Below, piece by piece: positions 26,018 through 35,400 of a stretch of DNA of 64,000 nt. The stretch covers positions 113,088 to 177,087 of the forward strand of contig NZ_JNWV01000027.1 of the NCBI RefSeq assembly GCF_000716535.1, written 5' to 3'. This DNA comes from Streptomyces flaveolus. Its GTDB lineage: Bacteria > Actinomycetota > Actinomycetes > Streptomycetales > Streptomycetaceae. A program made the position numbers and the translations under genes. The notes below the pieces were generated by a model. The model did not search any database and was not told the origin of the DNA. It saw only the letters and a program-made list of their open reading frames with translations. How positions within the stretch are numbered: the first letter of the stretch is position 1; every line of letters starts with the position of its first letter.

Positions 26018-27022
26018 ATGGACAGCAGCACCGACGAGGCGGCGGCCCAGCCGGGCGGCGCCGTTGAGACGCCCCCGGCCACCCCACCCCGGACGCCGGA
26101 CCCCGCGATGCCTGCGGCCGCGGAACCGGTGGGGGAAGCGGCGCCGGAGACGGTCCCCGTCCCGGCCCCGGCCGGCACGGGCGGGGAGCGGAGCGCCATG
26201 GCGCCGACCTCCTTGTCGCCCTCCCGGGCCGGTGACTTCATGCAGTGCCCGTTGCTGTACCGGTTCCGGGTGATCGACCGGCTGCCGGAGAAGCCGAGCG
26301 AGGCGGCGACGCGGGGCACTCTGGTGCACGCCGTGCTGGAACGGCTCTTCGACGCGCCCGCCGGCGAGCGGACCGCACCGCGCGCCAAGGCGCTGATCCC
26401 CGGGCAGTGGGACCGGCTGCGCGAGAGCCGTCCGGAGGTGACCGAGCTGTTCGCCGACGACCCGGAGGGGGAGCGGCTGGCCGGGTGGCTCGCCGAGGCG
26501 GAGCGGCTCGTGGAGCGCTGGTTCACGCTGGAGGACCCGACGCGGCTGGAACCGGCCGAGCGCGAGCTGTTCGTGGAGGCCGAGCTGGAGTCGGGGCTGC
26601 GGCTGCGCGGCATCATCGACCGGGTGGACGTGGCGCCGACCGGCGAGGTGCGGATCGTCGACTACAAGACGGGCAAGGCCCCCCGCCCCGAGTACGCCGA
26701 GGGGGCGCTGTTCCAGATGAAGTTCTACGCGCTGGTGGTGTGGCGGCTGAAGCGGGTCGTCCCGCGCCGGCTCCAGCTCGTCTACCTCGGCAGCGGTGAC
26801 GTGCTGACGTACGACCCGGTCCCCGCCGACCTGGAGCGGGTGGAGCGCAAGCTGCACGCGCTGTGGGAGGCCATCAAGCAGGCCACGGAGACCGGGAACT
26901 GGCGGCCCCGGCCCACCAAGCTGTGCGGCTGGTGCGACCACCAGGCGCACTGCCCGGAGTTCGGCGGCACTCCCCCGCCCTACCCGCTGCCGGTCACGGC
27001 GCCCGGGTCCGGGACCGTGTGA
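26018..27022 (+). CDS. RecB-family PD-(D/E)XK nuclease with Fe-S cluster motif
   Basis: 334-residue stand-alone nuclease domain of the RecB/AddB C-terminal type. An acidic/Pro-rich leader of ~60 residues precedes the conserved core: SPSRAGDFMQCPLLYRFR, RGTLVHAVLERLF (catalytic His), GIIDRVD and VRIVDYKTGK (Asp...Asp-Tyr-Lys). One Cys upstream (QCP) plus the C-terminal CGWCDHQAHC form the four-Cys 4Fe-4S staple known from AddB and Cas4. It probably acts in DNA repair. ATG 26018 agrees with the leaderless promoter; Met at MAPTSLSPSRAG is an alternative. A PafBC-type promoter directly upstream suggests DNA-damage induction. Confidence 0.9.
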   Translation: MDSSTDEAAAQPGGAVETPPATPPRTPDPAMPAAAEPVGEAAPETVPVPAPAGTGGERSAMAPTSLSPSRAGDFMQCPLLYRFRVIDRLPEKPSEAATRGTLVHAVLERLFDAPAGERTAPRAKALIPGQWDRLRESRPEVTELFADDPEGERLAGWLAEAERLVERWFTLEDPTRLEPAERELFVEAELESGLRLRGIIDRVDVAPTGEVRIVDYKTGKAPRPEYAEGALFQMKFYALVVWRLKRVVPRRLQLVYLGSGDVLTYDPVPADLERVERKLHALWEAIKQATETGNWRPRPTKLCGWCDHQAHCPEFGGTPPPYPLPVTAPGSGTV

Positions 27023-27075
27023 ACCCGGAAACCCGGGCAGGGCAGAATGGGGCCGGACTAGCGAAGGAGTGTCAC

Positions 27076-27747
27076 GTGGCCATCCGCGTCCTACTGGTCG
27101 ACGACCAGCCCCTGCTGCGTACCGGTTTCCGGATGATCCTGGAGGCCGAGCAGGACATCGCGGTCGTCGGCGAGGCCGGTGACGGCCTTCAGGCCCTCGA
27201 CCAGGTGCGCGCGCTCCAGCCGGACGTGGTGCTCATGGACATCCGGATGCCGCGGATGGACGGGGTGGAGGCCACCCGGCAGATCACCGGGCCCGGCCGG
27301 GACGGTCCGGCCAAGGTGCTGGTGCTGACCACGTTCGACCTGGACGAGTACGTGGTGGAGGCGCTGCGCGCCGGGGCCAGCGGCTTCCTGCTCAAGGACG
27401 CGCCCGCCAACGAGTTGGTGCAGGCGATCCGGGTGGTCGCGGCCGGTGAGGCCATGCTCGCGCCGAGCATCACCCGGCGGCTGCTCGACAAGTACGCCAC
27501 GCATCTGCCGTCCGGCGAGGAGCCGGTGCCGGACACCCTGCACACCCTCACCGACCGCGAGGTGGAGGTGCTGAAGCTGGTGGCGCGCGGGCTGTCCAAC
27601 GCCGAGATCGCGGCCGATCTGTTCGTCAGCGAGACCACCGTGAAGACGCATGTGGGCCACGTGCTCACCAAGCTGGGCCTCAGGGACCGGGTGCAGGCCG
27701 CGGTGTACGCGTACGAGAGCGGTCTGGTGCGCCCCGGCGCGCAGTAG
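27076..27747 (+). CDS. NarL/FixJ-type response regulator without an adjacent kinase
   Basis: 223-residue two-component regulator. The receiver domain has the acidic pair Asp9-Asp10, phospho-acceptor Asp55 (LMDIRMP), the Thr-Thr switch (VLTTFD) and Lys (LLKDAP). The C-terminal LuxR-type helix-turn-helix reads LTDREVEVLKLVARGLSNAEIA through TVKTHV. GTG 27076 follows GAAGGAG by 6 nt. No histidine kinase is in the neighbourhood, so its partner must be elsewhere or it responds otherwise. It lies 53 bp after the nuclease gene on the same strand, so it could share the damage-type promoter as well as use its own. Confidence 0.93.
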   Translation: MAIRVLLVDDQPLLRTGFRMILEAEQDIAVVGEAGDGLQALDQVRALQPDVVLMDIRMPRMDGVEATRQITGPGRDGPAKVLVLTTFDLDEYVVEALRAGASGFLLKDAPANELVQAIRVVAAGEAMLAPSITRRLLDKYATHLPSGEEPVPDTLHTLTDREVEVLKLVARGLSNAEIAADLFVSETTVKTHVGHVLTKLGLRDRVQAAVYAYESGLVRPGAQ

Positions 27748-27772
27748 GCCAGGAGGACGGTACGACGGTGAA

Positions 27773-27802
27773 GGGCGCCCTCCCGCGCGGGGAAGGGCGC
27801 CC
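27773..27802. terminator. Hairpin between the response regulator and the convergent lipoprotein gene
   Basis: GGGCGCCCTCCC (27773-27784) pairs with 27790-27802 with a single bulged base; the loop is 5 nt. It serves both convergent genes. Confidence 0.65.
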
Positions 27803-27835
27803 CTGTCGTACCGGGCGTCAGCCCTGGTGCCGGGG

Positions 27836-29416
27836 TCAGCCCTTGCTGAGTTCCCAGAACCGGAACACCGTCGAGGCGTCCAGGCAGTACTCCAGGCCGT
27901 ACACCCCTTCGCGGACGACCGCGTACTGCTTGGCCTGCCAGACCGGCAGGACGGGCAGTTCGTCGGCGACGATGTCCTGGAGCTTCCCGAAGTCCTTGTC
28001 GGTCGCCGAGCGGTCGCTCTGCGCGGCGGTGGCGGGCAGGAGGGACTTGGTGATGGTGCCGTTGCCGTAGTTGTTGCCCAGCACGTTGCCCTTGCCGAAG
28101 AACGGGGCGGTGAAGTTGTCGGCGTCCGGGTAGTCCGGCACCCAGCCCTTCACGTACACGCCGTACTTGCCGGCGGCGATGTCCTTCTCGTACTGCTCGT
28201 AGGCGACGGACTGCACGTCGGCGTCGAACAGGCCGCTGGCGTTGAGCTGGCCGGCGACGGCCTTCAGCTCGTCGTCGGTGGCGGGGCCGTAACGGGACGG
28301 CGTGGACCACAGGGTGAGCTTGACCTTGCCGGTGATGCCGTCGGCGCTCAGCGCGGCGGCGGCCTTGTCCCGGGAGGGGCGGGCGCCGTAGGTGTCGAAG
28401 AACGCGGTGTTGTGGCCCACGATGCCCGCCGGGACGATCGAGTACAGCGGGGTGGCGGTGCCGTCGTACACGTCCTTGATGAGGGCGTCGCGGTCGAGGA
28501 GGTAGGCGATGGCCTTGCGGACGCCGAGCTTGCCGGCCACCGGGTCCTTCATGTTGAAGACCAGGTGCTGGACCTCGGCGCTGGTGCCCTCGATGACGTC
28601 GACGCCCTTGCTGTCGGCCCCCTGGTCGAGGTCGGCGATGTCGGACGCGGCGAGGCCTCGGTAGGCGATGTCGACGTCGCCGTCGAGGAGGGCCTTGCGC
28701 AGGGCGGTCCGGTCGCCGTGGAAGAACTTCAGGGTGACGCCGGAGTTCTTGACCTCGGCGGCGCCCTTGTAGTTGTCGTTGACCGAGAAGACCGCCTGGT
28801 CCTTGTCGAAGGAGTCCAGCTTGTAGGGGCCGGAGCCGATGGCCTGGTGGTCGGTGCGCAGGCCGTCCGCGTCGTACTGGCGGTGGTCCACGATGGAGCC
28901 GGCGCCGGAAGCGATCTTGCTGGGGAAGGTGGCGTCGGGGACCTTCAGGCGGAAGACGGCCGTTCTCGCGTCCGGTGTCTCGACCTTGTCGAGCATGGGG
29001 AACATGATGGCGGGGCCGGCGGGGTCGTCGATCTTCAGCATGCGGTCGAAGGAGAACTTCACGTCCTCGGAGGTGAGGGCGTCACCGTTGCTGAACTTCA
29101 GGCCGTCCTTCAGCTCGCACTTGTAGACCATGGCCCGGGAGTCGGTGAAGGCGCACTGCTTCGCCAGTTCGGGCTGGGGTTCGGTCGCGCCCTTCGGGAA
29201 GCCGAGCAGCGACTGGAAGACGTTGTTGAACAACAGCCAGGAGCCGGGGTCGTAGCCGGATGCCGGGTCCGTGGCGAGGACGTCGTCCGACATCCCCATC
29301 ACGACGGAGGAGCCGGTGCCCCCGGAATCACCGGTCTCGGAGCCGCAGCCGGTCAACAGGCCGGAGGCCAGCCCCGCCACGATGGGCAGGACTGGCCACT
29401 GGTTACGCATATTCAC
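27836..29416 (-). CDS. Peptide/nickel ABC transporter substrate-binding lipoprotein (paralogue 1)
   Basis: 526-residue SBP_bac_5 family binding protein. It has an N-terminal signal with lipobox LTGC (about residue 23), so it is anchored outside the membrane. The fold is supported by DGLKFSNGDALTSEDVKFSFDRML, GSGPYKLDSFDKDQAVFSVN and the C-terminal region PVLPVWQAKQYAVVREGVYG. The ligand is likely an oligopeptide. Start GTG 29416 or ATG 29410. It is the second of two paralogues in tandem with the gene at 29515-31119. No permease or ATPase gene is nearby, so they must use a transporter encoded elsewhere or serve as ligand scavengers. Confidence 0.92.
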   Translation of the reverse strand: MNMRNQWPVLPIVAGLASGLLTGCGSETGDSGGTGSSVVMGMSDDVLATDPASGYDPGSWLLFNNVFQSLLGFPKGATEPQPELAKQCAFTDSRAMVYKCELKDGLKFSNGDALTSEDVKFSFDRMLKIDDPAGPAIMFPMLDKVETPDARTAVFRLKVPDATFPSKIASGAGSIVDHRQYDADGLRTDHQAIGSGPYKLDSFDKDQAVFSVNDNYKGAAEVKNSGVTLKFFHGDRTALRKALLDGDVDIAYRGLAASDIADLDQGADSKGVDVIEGTSAEVQHLVFNMKDPVAGKLGVRKAIAYLLDRDALIKDVYDGTATPLYSIVPAGIVGHNTAFFDTYGARPSRDKAAAALSADGITGKVKLTLWSTPSRYGPATDDELKAVAGQLNASGLFDADVQSVAYEQYEKDIAAGKYGVYVKGWVPDYPDADNFTAPFFGKGNVLGNNYGNGTITKSLLPATAAQSDRSATDKDFGKLQDIVADELPVLPVWQAKQYAVVREGVYGLEYCLDASTVFRFWELSKG

Positions 29417-29514
29417 GTGCTATGTGCCTTGTCGTCGGTTCGTCAGCCCGGGACCGCCGTCCCTGGCCCCGGGCCCCGGGGCCGTTTCGCGCTCGGCCCC
29501 GGGTCTGAGAGCCG

Positions 29515-31119
29515 TCAGCCGCTCACACCGCGGCCCAGCTCCCACAGCTGAAGCGTCGAGGAGGAGTTGAGGGCGTATGCCACGCCCGTGACGTTGTCCC
29601 GTGCGGCGACGTACTGCTTGCCCTGCCACAGCGGCAGGATCGGGACGTCCTCGGCGACGATGTCCTGGATCTGGTTCAGGCTCTTGGAAGCGCCGAGCCG
29701 GTCGGCCTCGCGGCGGGACTGCGGGATCAGCGTGCGCTGGATGGTGCCGTTGCTGTACGGCGAGCCGAGCGTGTTGTCCTTGTCGAGGAAGGGCGCGAGG
29801 AAGTTGTCGGCGTCCGGGAAGTCCGGGAACCAGCCCATGCCGTAGACGTCGTACTGGCCCTTCTGCTCGGCGGGCCGGAAGGTCTTCCAGGGGTGACCCT
29901 CGATGGAGGCGTCGAACAGGCCGCTGTCGTTGAGCTGCTTCTGCAGGATCTCGAACTCCTGCTTGGTGGCCGAGCCGTAGTGGTCGGTCGTGTAGTGCAG
30001 CGTCAGCTTCACCGGGGTGGTGATGCCGGCCTTGGTGAGCAGCGACTTGGCCTTGTCGACGCTGGGGTTGCCGTACTTGTTGAAGAACGCGTTGGAGTGG
30101 CCGGTGACGGTGGCCGGGACCAGCGAGTACAGCGGTTCGGCCTGGGTGCCGTAGACCTTGGAGACCAGCTCGCCGCGGTTGATGAGCTGGGCCATGGCCT
30201 GGCGCACGGCCTTGGACTTGACGCTGGTGGCGTCGGTGTTGAAGGCCAGGTAGCGGATCTCCAGGCCCGGCATGTCGACCAGGTCGACGTTCTCGTCGGT
30301 GCCGGCGTCCAGCTTCTGGATCTGCGCGGGCGACATGGCGCGGGTCATGACGTCGATGTCACCCTTGTCGATCGCGGCGCCCATGGCGTCCGCGTCGGGG
30401 TAGGTGCGCAGTTCGACCTTGTCGTTGTTCACCGTCACGCTGCCCTTGTACGAGGGGTTCTTGGTGAAGGTGGCGCTGGCCATCACGTCGCCCTTGACGT
30501 CGGCCTTGAAGGTGTAGGGGCCGGAACCGTCCATCTGGAAGCCGTCGCGCAGCTTGTCCTTCTCGTAGTCCTTCGGGTTCACGATGCCCGCGACCGGGGT
30601 GGACAGCTTGTACGGGAAGGTGGCGTCGGCCGTCTTGAGGTGGAAGATGACCTCGCGCTCGCCCTGCGTCTCGACGGTGTCGATGGTGTTCAGCAGGGCG
30701 GCCGGACCGCCGGGGACGTCGATGCGCAGCGCACGCTCGATGGAGTACTTCACGTCCGCGGCGGTCACGGGGTCACCGCTCGCGAACTTCAGGCCCTCCC
30801 GCAGCTTGCAGGCGTAGCGCTCGCTGCCGCTGTCGGTGAAGGAGCAGCTCTCGGCGGCGTCCGGGACGGGGTCGCCCTCGCCCTTGGGCTGGGCCATCAG
30901 GGTCTGCACCGTCTGGCGCATGATGTTCCAGAGGCCGACGTCGTAGGCGTAGGCCGGGTCGAGGGGCGCCGGGGCTTCCTTGGTGGCCGTGAACTGGTCC
31001 GTGGTACCGACGACGATGGCGTCACCGCTCTTGCTCCCGCTGTCGGATCCGCCGCACGCGGCGAGAACCGGGGTGAGCAGGCCGGCCAGCGCCGGCAGCA
31101 CCAAAGTCTTGCGGTTCAT
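29515..31119 (-). CDS. Peptide/nickel ABC transporter substrate-binding lipoprotein (paralogue 2)
   Basis: 534-residue SBP_bac_5 protein with signal peptide and lipobox LAAC (about residue 20). It shares the order of motifs with the neighbouring paralogue: EGLKFASGDPVTAADVKYSIERAL, GSGPYTFKADVKGDVMASA, and the end ILPLWQGKQYVAARDNVTG. The two proteins differ at many positions, so the duplication is not recent. ATG 31119 is chosen. A GC-rich dyad at 29465-29483 lies 31 bp past the stop and may act as a weak terminator before the second gene, suggesting partial uncoupling of the pair. Confidence 0.92.
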   Translation of the reverse strand: MNRKTLVLPALAGLLTPVLAACGGSDSGSKSGDAIVVGTTDQFTATKEAPAPLDPAYAYDVGLWNIMRQTVQTLMAQPKGEGDPVPDAAESCSFTDSGSERYACKLREGLKFASGDPVTAADVKYSIERALRIDVPGGPAALLNTIDTVETQGEREVIFHLKTADATFPYKLSTPVAGIVNPKDYEKDKLRDGFQMDGSGPYTFKADVKGDVMASATFTKNPSYKGSVTVNNDKVELRTYPDADAMGAAIDKGDIDVMTRAMSPAQIQKLDAGTDENVDLVDMPGLEIRYLAFNTDATSVKSKAVRQAMAQLINRGELVSKVYGTQAEPLYSLVPATVTGHSNAFFNKYGNPSVDKAKSLLTKAGITTPVKLTLHYTTDHYGSATKQEFEILQKQLNDSGLFDASIEGHPWKTFRPAEQKGQYDVYGMGWFPDFPDADNFLAPFLDKDNTLGSPYSNGTIQRTLIPQSRREADRLGASKSLNQIQDIVAEDVPILPLWQGKQYVAARDNVTGVAYALNSSSTLQLWELGRGVSG

Positions 31120-31551
31120 GCGGGAGTTTCTCCAGAGCTGTTCGGGTCCGTGTATCCGGCATGCAGGGGTGACGCGGCGGATCACGGGGTTCTCGGCGAT
31201 GTTCTCGCGATGAGATTAGTCCGCGCCCGCAGCGGGGTTCGCAGCCGCGTGAGTTGACCCCCCATCACGCAGTGGAACCGGCCGCGGACACACCGAGAAC
31301 CCGACAGCGGCAGGATTAGTGCAGCTTTCCATCAATCGGGACACAAGGTCGCACGGAAACACCCCGGACGACCCCGGTCAGCACACTCGGCCAACGTTGT
31401 CGAGCCCCGTCGGCGTGGGGAACGTCACACGGTCAACTGTGCGGTCGGTCAGCGGAATTCGGCCGCACCGCCCCCGGCGAATTCTCCTCGGGTGTACTTC
31501 CCCGGAAATGTGTCCAGCGTCGCCAATGGACTTAACACGCTGGGTGAACGG
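31120..31551. other. Intergenic region upstream of the binding-protein gene
   Basis: 432 bp without a gene. It contains the minus-strand promoter region of the binding protein; TAATCT on that strand at 31218-31213 is a candidate -10 about 93 nt from the start. A/T-richer sequence lies around 31315-31365. I see no RNA gene or coding signal. Confidence 0.45.
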
Positions 31552-32253
31552 CTAGCGCATTTCCGTCATCAGACCGCGCAGAAATGCCAGGTCGACCTCT
31601 TCCAGAGAGGAGACGACGGTGCGCCCCTCGGCCGGGCCGATGGGGGCCACGGAGGGGACGGCGACCACCCGGCAGCCCGCGGCCTCGGCGGCGGCGACGC
31701 CGGTGGCGGTGTCCTCGACCACCGCGCATCTGGCCGGATCCGCACCGAGTCCGGCGGCGGCGAGCAGATACGGGTCCGGGAAGGGCTTGGTGCGGGAGAC
31801 CTCGTCCCCGGCGATGGAGAGGGCGAAGTGGTGCGGCCCGAGCACGGACAGCACACGGTCGATGATGCGCCGGTGGGAGGCGGACACCAGGGCCGTGGGG
31901 ACGCCGTGCAGGTGCAGTTCGGCGAGCAGCCGTGAGGCGCCCGGCATCAGCGGCAGCGTGCGGCCGATCCGGTCCTCGAAGCCCTCGTTGAGCAGCACGC
32001 TGAGTTCCGCGAGGGTGATGTCGGCACCGGTCGCCTCGATGAGGAAGCCGGCGCTGCGGGTCATGGGACCGCCGACCACGACATGCCGCCAGGACTCGTC
32101 CAGGGCGTGGCCGAGGGTGGCGAAGACCTCCACCTCGACGTCCCACCAGAAGCCCTCTGTGTCCACCAGGGTGCCGTCCATGTCGAGCAGCACCGCCTGC
32201 AGGGCGGAGCCTTCGGCTGTACGGGTTCCGAGCGCGGGGACCGTACTGGTCAT
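31552..32253 (-). CDS. HAD-superfamily hydrolase (beta-phosphoglucomutase/phosphatase-like)
   Basis: 233-residue phosphohydrolase. Motif I DMDGTLVDTE supplies the nucleophile Asp and the acid/base Asp. The four-helix cap lies between residues ~40 and 105, motif II is LVSASHR, motif III includes the Lys of SRTKPFPDPY, and motif IV is VVEDTATG. It belongs to subfamily IA, which includes phosphoglycolate phosphatases, 2-deoxyglucose-6-phosphatases and beta-phosphoglucomutases. The substrate cannot be read off. ATG 32253 follows AGGAGGTG by ~9 nt. The metH terminator ends just 27 bp upstream, leaving little room for a promoter; expression may come from within or through that hairpin. Confidence 0.9.
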   Translation of the reverse strand: MTSTVPALGTRTAEGSALQAVLLDMDGTLVDTEGFWWDVEVEVFATLGHALDESWRHVVVGGPMTRSAGFLIEATGADITLAELSVLLNEGFEDRIGRTLPLMPGASRLLAELHLHGVPTALVSASHRRIIDRVLSVLGPHHFALSIAGDEVSRTKPFPDPYLLAAAGLGADPARCAVVEDTATGVAAAEAAGCRVVAVPSVAPIGPAEGRTVVSSLEEVDLAFLRGLMTEMR

Positions 32254-32279
32254 CCGGGCGCACCTCCTTGAGGGACGAC

Positions 32280-32310
32280 CAGGCCGGTTCCCGGGCGGGG
32301 AACCGGCCTG
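32280..32310 (-). terminator. Terminator or attenuator between metH and the HAD gene
   Basis: Perfect 13-bp arms (32280-32292 and 32298-32310) with a 5-nt loop. It lies about 130 bp beyond metH but only 27 bp before the HAD start codon. Confidence 0.75.
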
Positions 32311-32349
32311 CAGTGGACCGACCAGTGTACGACTTGTCCGATCAGTCTG

Positions 32350-32448
32350 CTGGGTGAGACACGCATCACCGTGTGCGGGTGGGACACCCGTCCGGGCATG
32401 CGGGGTGGGACACCCGTCCCGGCGTGCGGGGCGGGACACCCGTCACCG
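32350..32448. repeat. Four 26-bp imperfect tandem repeats at the metH 3' end
   Basis: Copies begin near 32350, 32373, 32399 and 32425. The core GGGTGGGACACCCGTC contains a short dyad (GGGTG/CACCC). Copy 1 is the most diverged. The last copy overlaps the metH stop codon. Confidence 0.85.
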
Positions 32449-35400
32449 TGCGTTGAAGTACTTCGCCTCCGGGTGGTGGATCACGATCGCGTCCGTGGAC
32501 TGCTCGGGGTGGAGCTGGAACTCCTCGGACAGGTGGACACCGATCCGCTCCGGCCTGAGCAGTTCCGCGATCTTGGCGCGGTCCTCCAGGTCGGGGCAGG
32601 CGCCGTAGCCGAGGGAGAATCGGGCGCCCCGGTACTTCAGGGCGAACATGTCCTCGATGCCGGCCGGGTCCTCGCCGCCGAAACCGAGTTCGGCGCGCAC
32701 GCGGGCGTGCCAGTACTCGGCGAGGGCCTCGGCCAACTGGACGGACAGACCGTGCAGTTCGAGGTAGTCGCGGTAGGCGTTGGCCTCGAAGAGCTTGGCC
32801 GTCTCGGCGCCGATGCGCGAGCCGACGGTGACGACCTGGAGGCCGACGACGTCCGTCTCGCCCGACTCCTCCGGGCGGAAGAAGTCGGCCAGGCACAGGC
32901 GCCGGCCGCGGCGCTGGCGCGGGAAGGTGAAGCGGGTGCGCTCGTTGCCCTGTTCGTCCAGGATGATCAGGTCGTCGTCCTTGGACACGCAGGGGAAGTA
33001 GCCGTGGACGACGGCCGCTTCCAGGAGGTTCTCGGTCTGGAGCCGGTCGAGCAGGCCGCGCAGCCGGGGCCGGCCCTCGGTCTCGACCAGTTCCTCGTAC
33101 GTCGGACCCTCGCCGGTGCGGGCCTGCTTCAGGCCCCACTGGCCCTTGAACAGCGCGCCCTCGTCCAGCCAGCTCGCGTACTCCTTGAGCTGGATGCCCT
33201 TGACGACCCGGGTGCCCCAGAACGGCGGTTCGGGGATCGGGTTGTCGGTGGCGACGTCGGAGCGGACGTGGCCCTCCTCCGGGCGCTCCTCGATCTCCAC
33301 GGCGGCGGCCCGCACCCGGCGCTGCCTGAGCTCGGGCAGCTTCGCCCCGGGCACGCCCCGCTTGACGCCGATGAGGGCGTCCATCAGGCGCAGGCCCTCG
33401 AAGGCGTCGCGGGCGTAGCGGACCTCGCCCTCGTAGATCTCGTGCAGGTCCTGTTCGACGTAGGCCCGGGTGAGGGCGGCGCCGCCGAGGATGACCGGGA
33501 AGCGGGCGGCGAGACCGCGCTGGTTCAGCTCCTCCAGGTTCTCCTTCATGATCACCGTGGACTTCACCAGGAGCCCGGACATGCCGATGACGTCGGCCCG
33601 GTGCTCCTCGGCCGCCTCCAGGATCGCGGAGACCGGCTGCTTGATGCCCAGGTTGACGACGTTGTAGCCGTTGTTGGACAGGATGATGTCGACGAGGTTC
33701 TTGCCGATGTCGTGCACGTCGCCGCGCACGGTCGCGAGCACGATCGTGCCCTTGCCCTCGGCGTCCGACTTCTCCATGTGCGGTTCGAGGTAGGCGACCG
33801 CGGCCTTCATGACCTCGGCGGACTGCAGGACGAAGGGGAGCTGCATCTGGCCGGAGCCGAACAGCTCGCCGACGACCTTCATGCCGTCGAGCAGGGTCTC
33901 GTTGACGATGTCGAGCGCCGGGCGGTCCCGGAGCGCCTCGTCGAGGTCGGCTTCCAGGCCGTTGCGCTCGCCGTCGATGATGCGGCGCTTGAGCCGCTCC
34001 TCCAGGGGCAGCGCGGCCAGTTCCTCGGCCTTGCCGGCCTTCAGGGACTTCGCCGTGGCGCCCTCGAAGAGCTGCATGAGCTTCTGGAGGGGGTCGTAGC
34101 CCTCGCTGCGGCGGTCGTAGACGAGGTCGAGGGCGGTGCGGACCTCTTCCTCGCTGAATCGGGCGATCGGCAGGATCTTGGAGGCGTGCACGATCGCCGA
34201 GTCCAGGCCCGCCTTGACGCACTCGTCCAGGAAGACGGAGTTCAGCAGGATGCGGGCGGCCGGGTTGAGGCCGAAGGAGATGTTCGACAGGCCCAGCGTG
34301 GTCTGCACCGCCGGGTGGCGCCGCTTCAGCTCGCGGATCGCCTCGATGGTGGCGATGCCGTCCTTGCGGGACTCCTCCTGACCGGTGCAGATCGTGAAGG
34401 TCAGGGTGTCGATGAGGATGTCCTCCTCGCGGATGCCCCAGTTCCCGGTCAGGTCGGCGATCAGCCGTTCGGCGATCTCGACCTTCTTCTCCGGGGTGCG
34501 GGCCTGGCCCTCCTCGTCGATGGTGAGCGCGATCAGCGCGGCGCCGTGCTCCCGCGCCAACTGGGTGACCTTCGCGAACCGGGAGTCCGGGCCGTCGCCG
34601 TCCTCGTAGTTCACGGAGTTGATCACCGCGCGGCCGCCCAGCTTCTCCAGGCCGGCCTTGATGACGTCGACCTCGGTGGAGTCCAGGACGACCGGCAGCG
34701 TCGAGGCGGTGGCGAAGCGGCCGGCCAGTTCCTCCATGTCGGCCACGCCGTCCCGGCCGACGTAGTCCACGCACAGGTCGAGCATGTGCGCGCCCTCGCG
34801 GATCTGCTCCCGGGCCATCTCCACGCAGTCGTCCCAGCGGCCCGCCAGCATGGCCTCGCGGAACTTCTTGGAACCGTTGGCGTTGGTGCGCTCGCCGATG
34901 GCCAGGTACGCGGTGTCCTGGCGGAACGGCACCGACTGGTAGAGGGAGGCGGCGCCCGGCTCGGGGCGCGGGTCGCGCTCGGGCGGGGTGAGACCCTGGA
35001 CGCGCTCCACGACCTGGCGCAGGTGCTCCGGGGTGGTGCCGCAGCAGCCGCCGATGAGGGAGAGGCCGTAATCGCGTACGAAGTTCTCCTGGGCGTCCGC
35101 CAGGCCCTCGGGGCCGAGCGGGAAGTGGGCACCGTCCTTGGTGAGGATCGGCAGACCGGCGTTCGGCATGCACAGCAGCGGGATGCGGGAGTGCCGAGTG
35201 AGGTAGCGCAGGTGCTCGCTCATCTCGGCCGGGCCGGTCGAGCAGTTCAGGCCGATCATGTCGATGCCGAGCGGCTCCAGCGCGGTGAGCGCGGCGCCGA
35301 TCTCGGAGCCCAGCAGCATGGTGCCGGTGGTCTCGAAGGCCATCGAGCAGAGCAGGGGGACCTCGGTGCCGAGGCGCTCCATGGCGCGCCGGGCGCCCAG

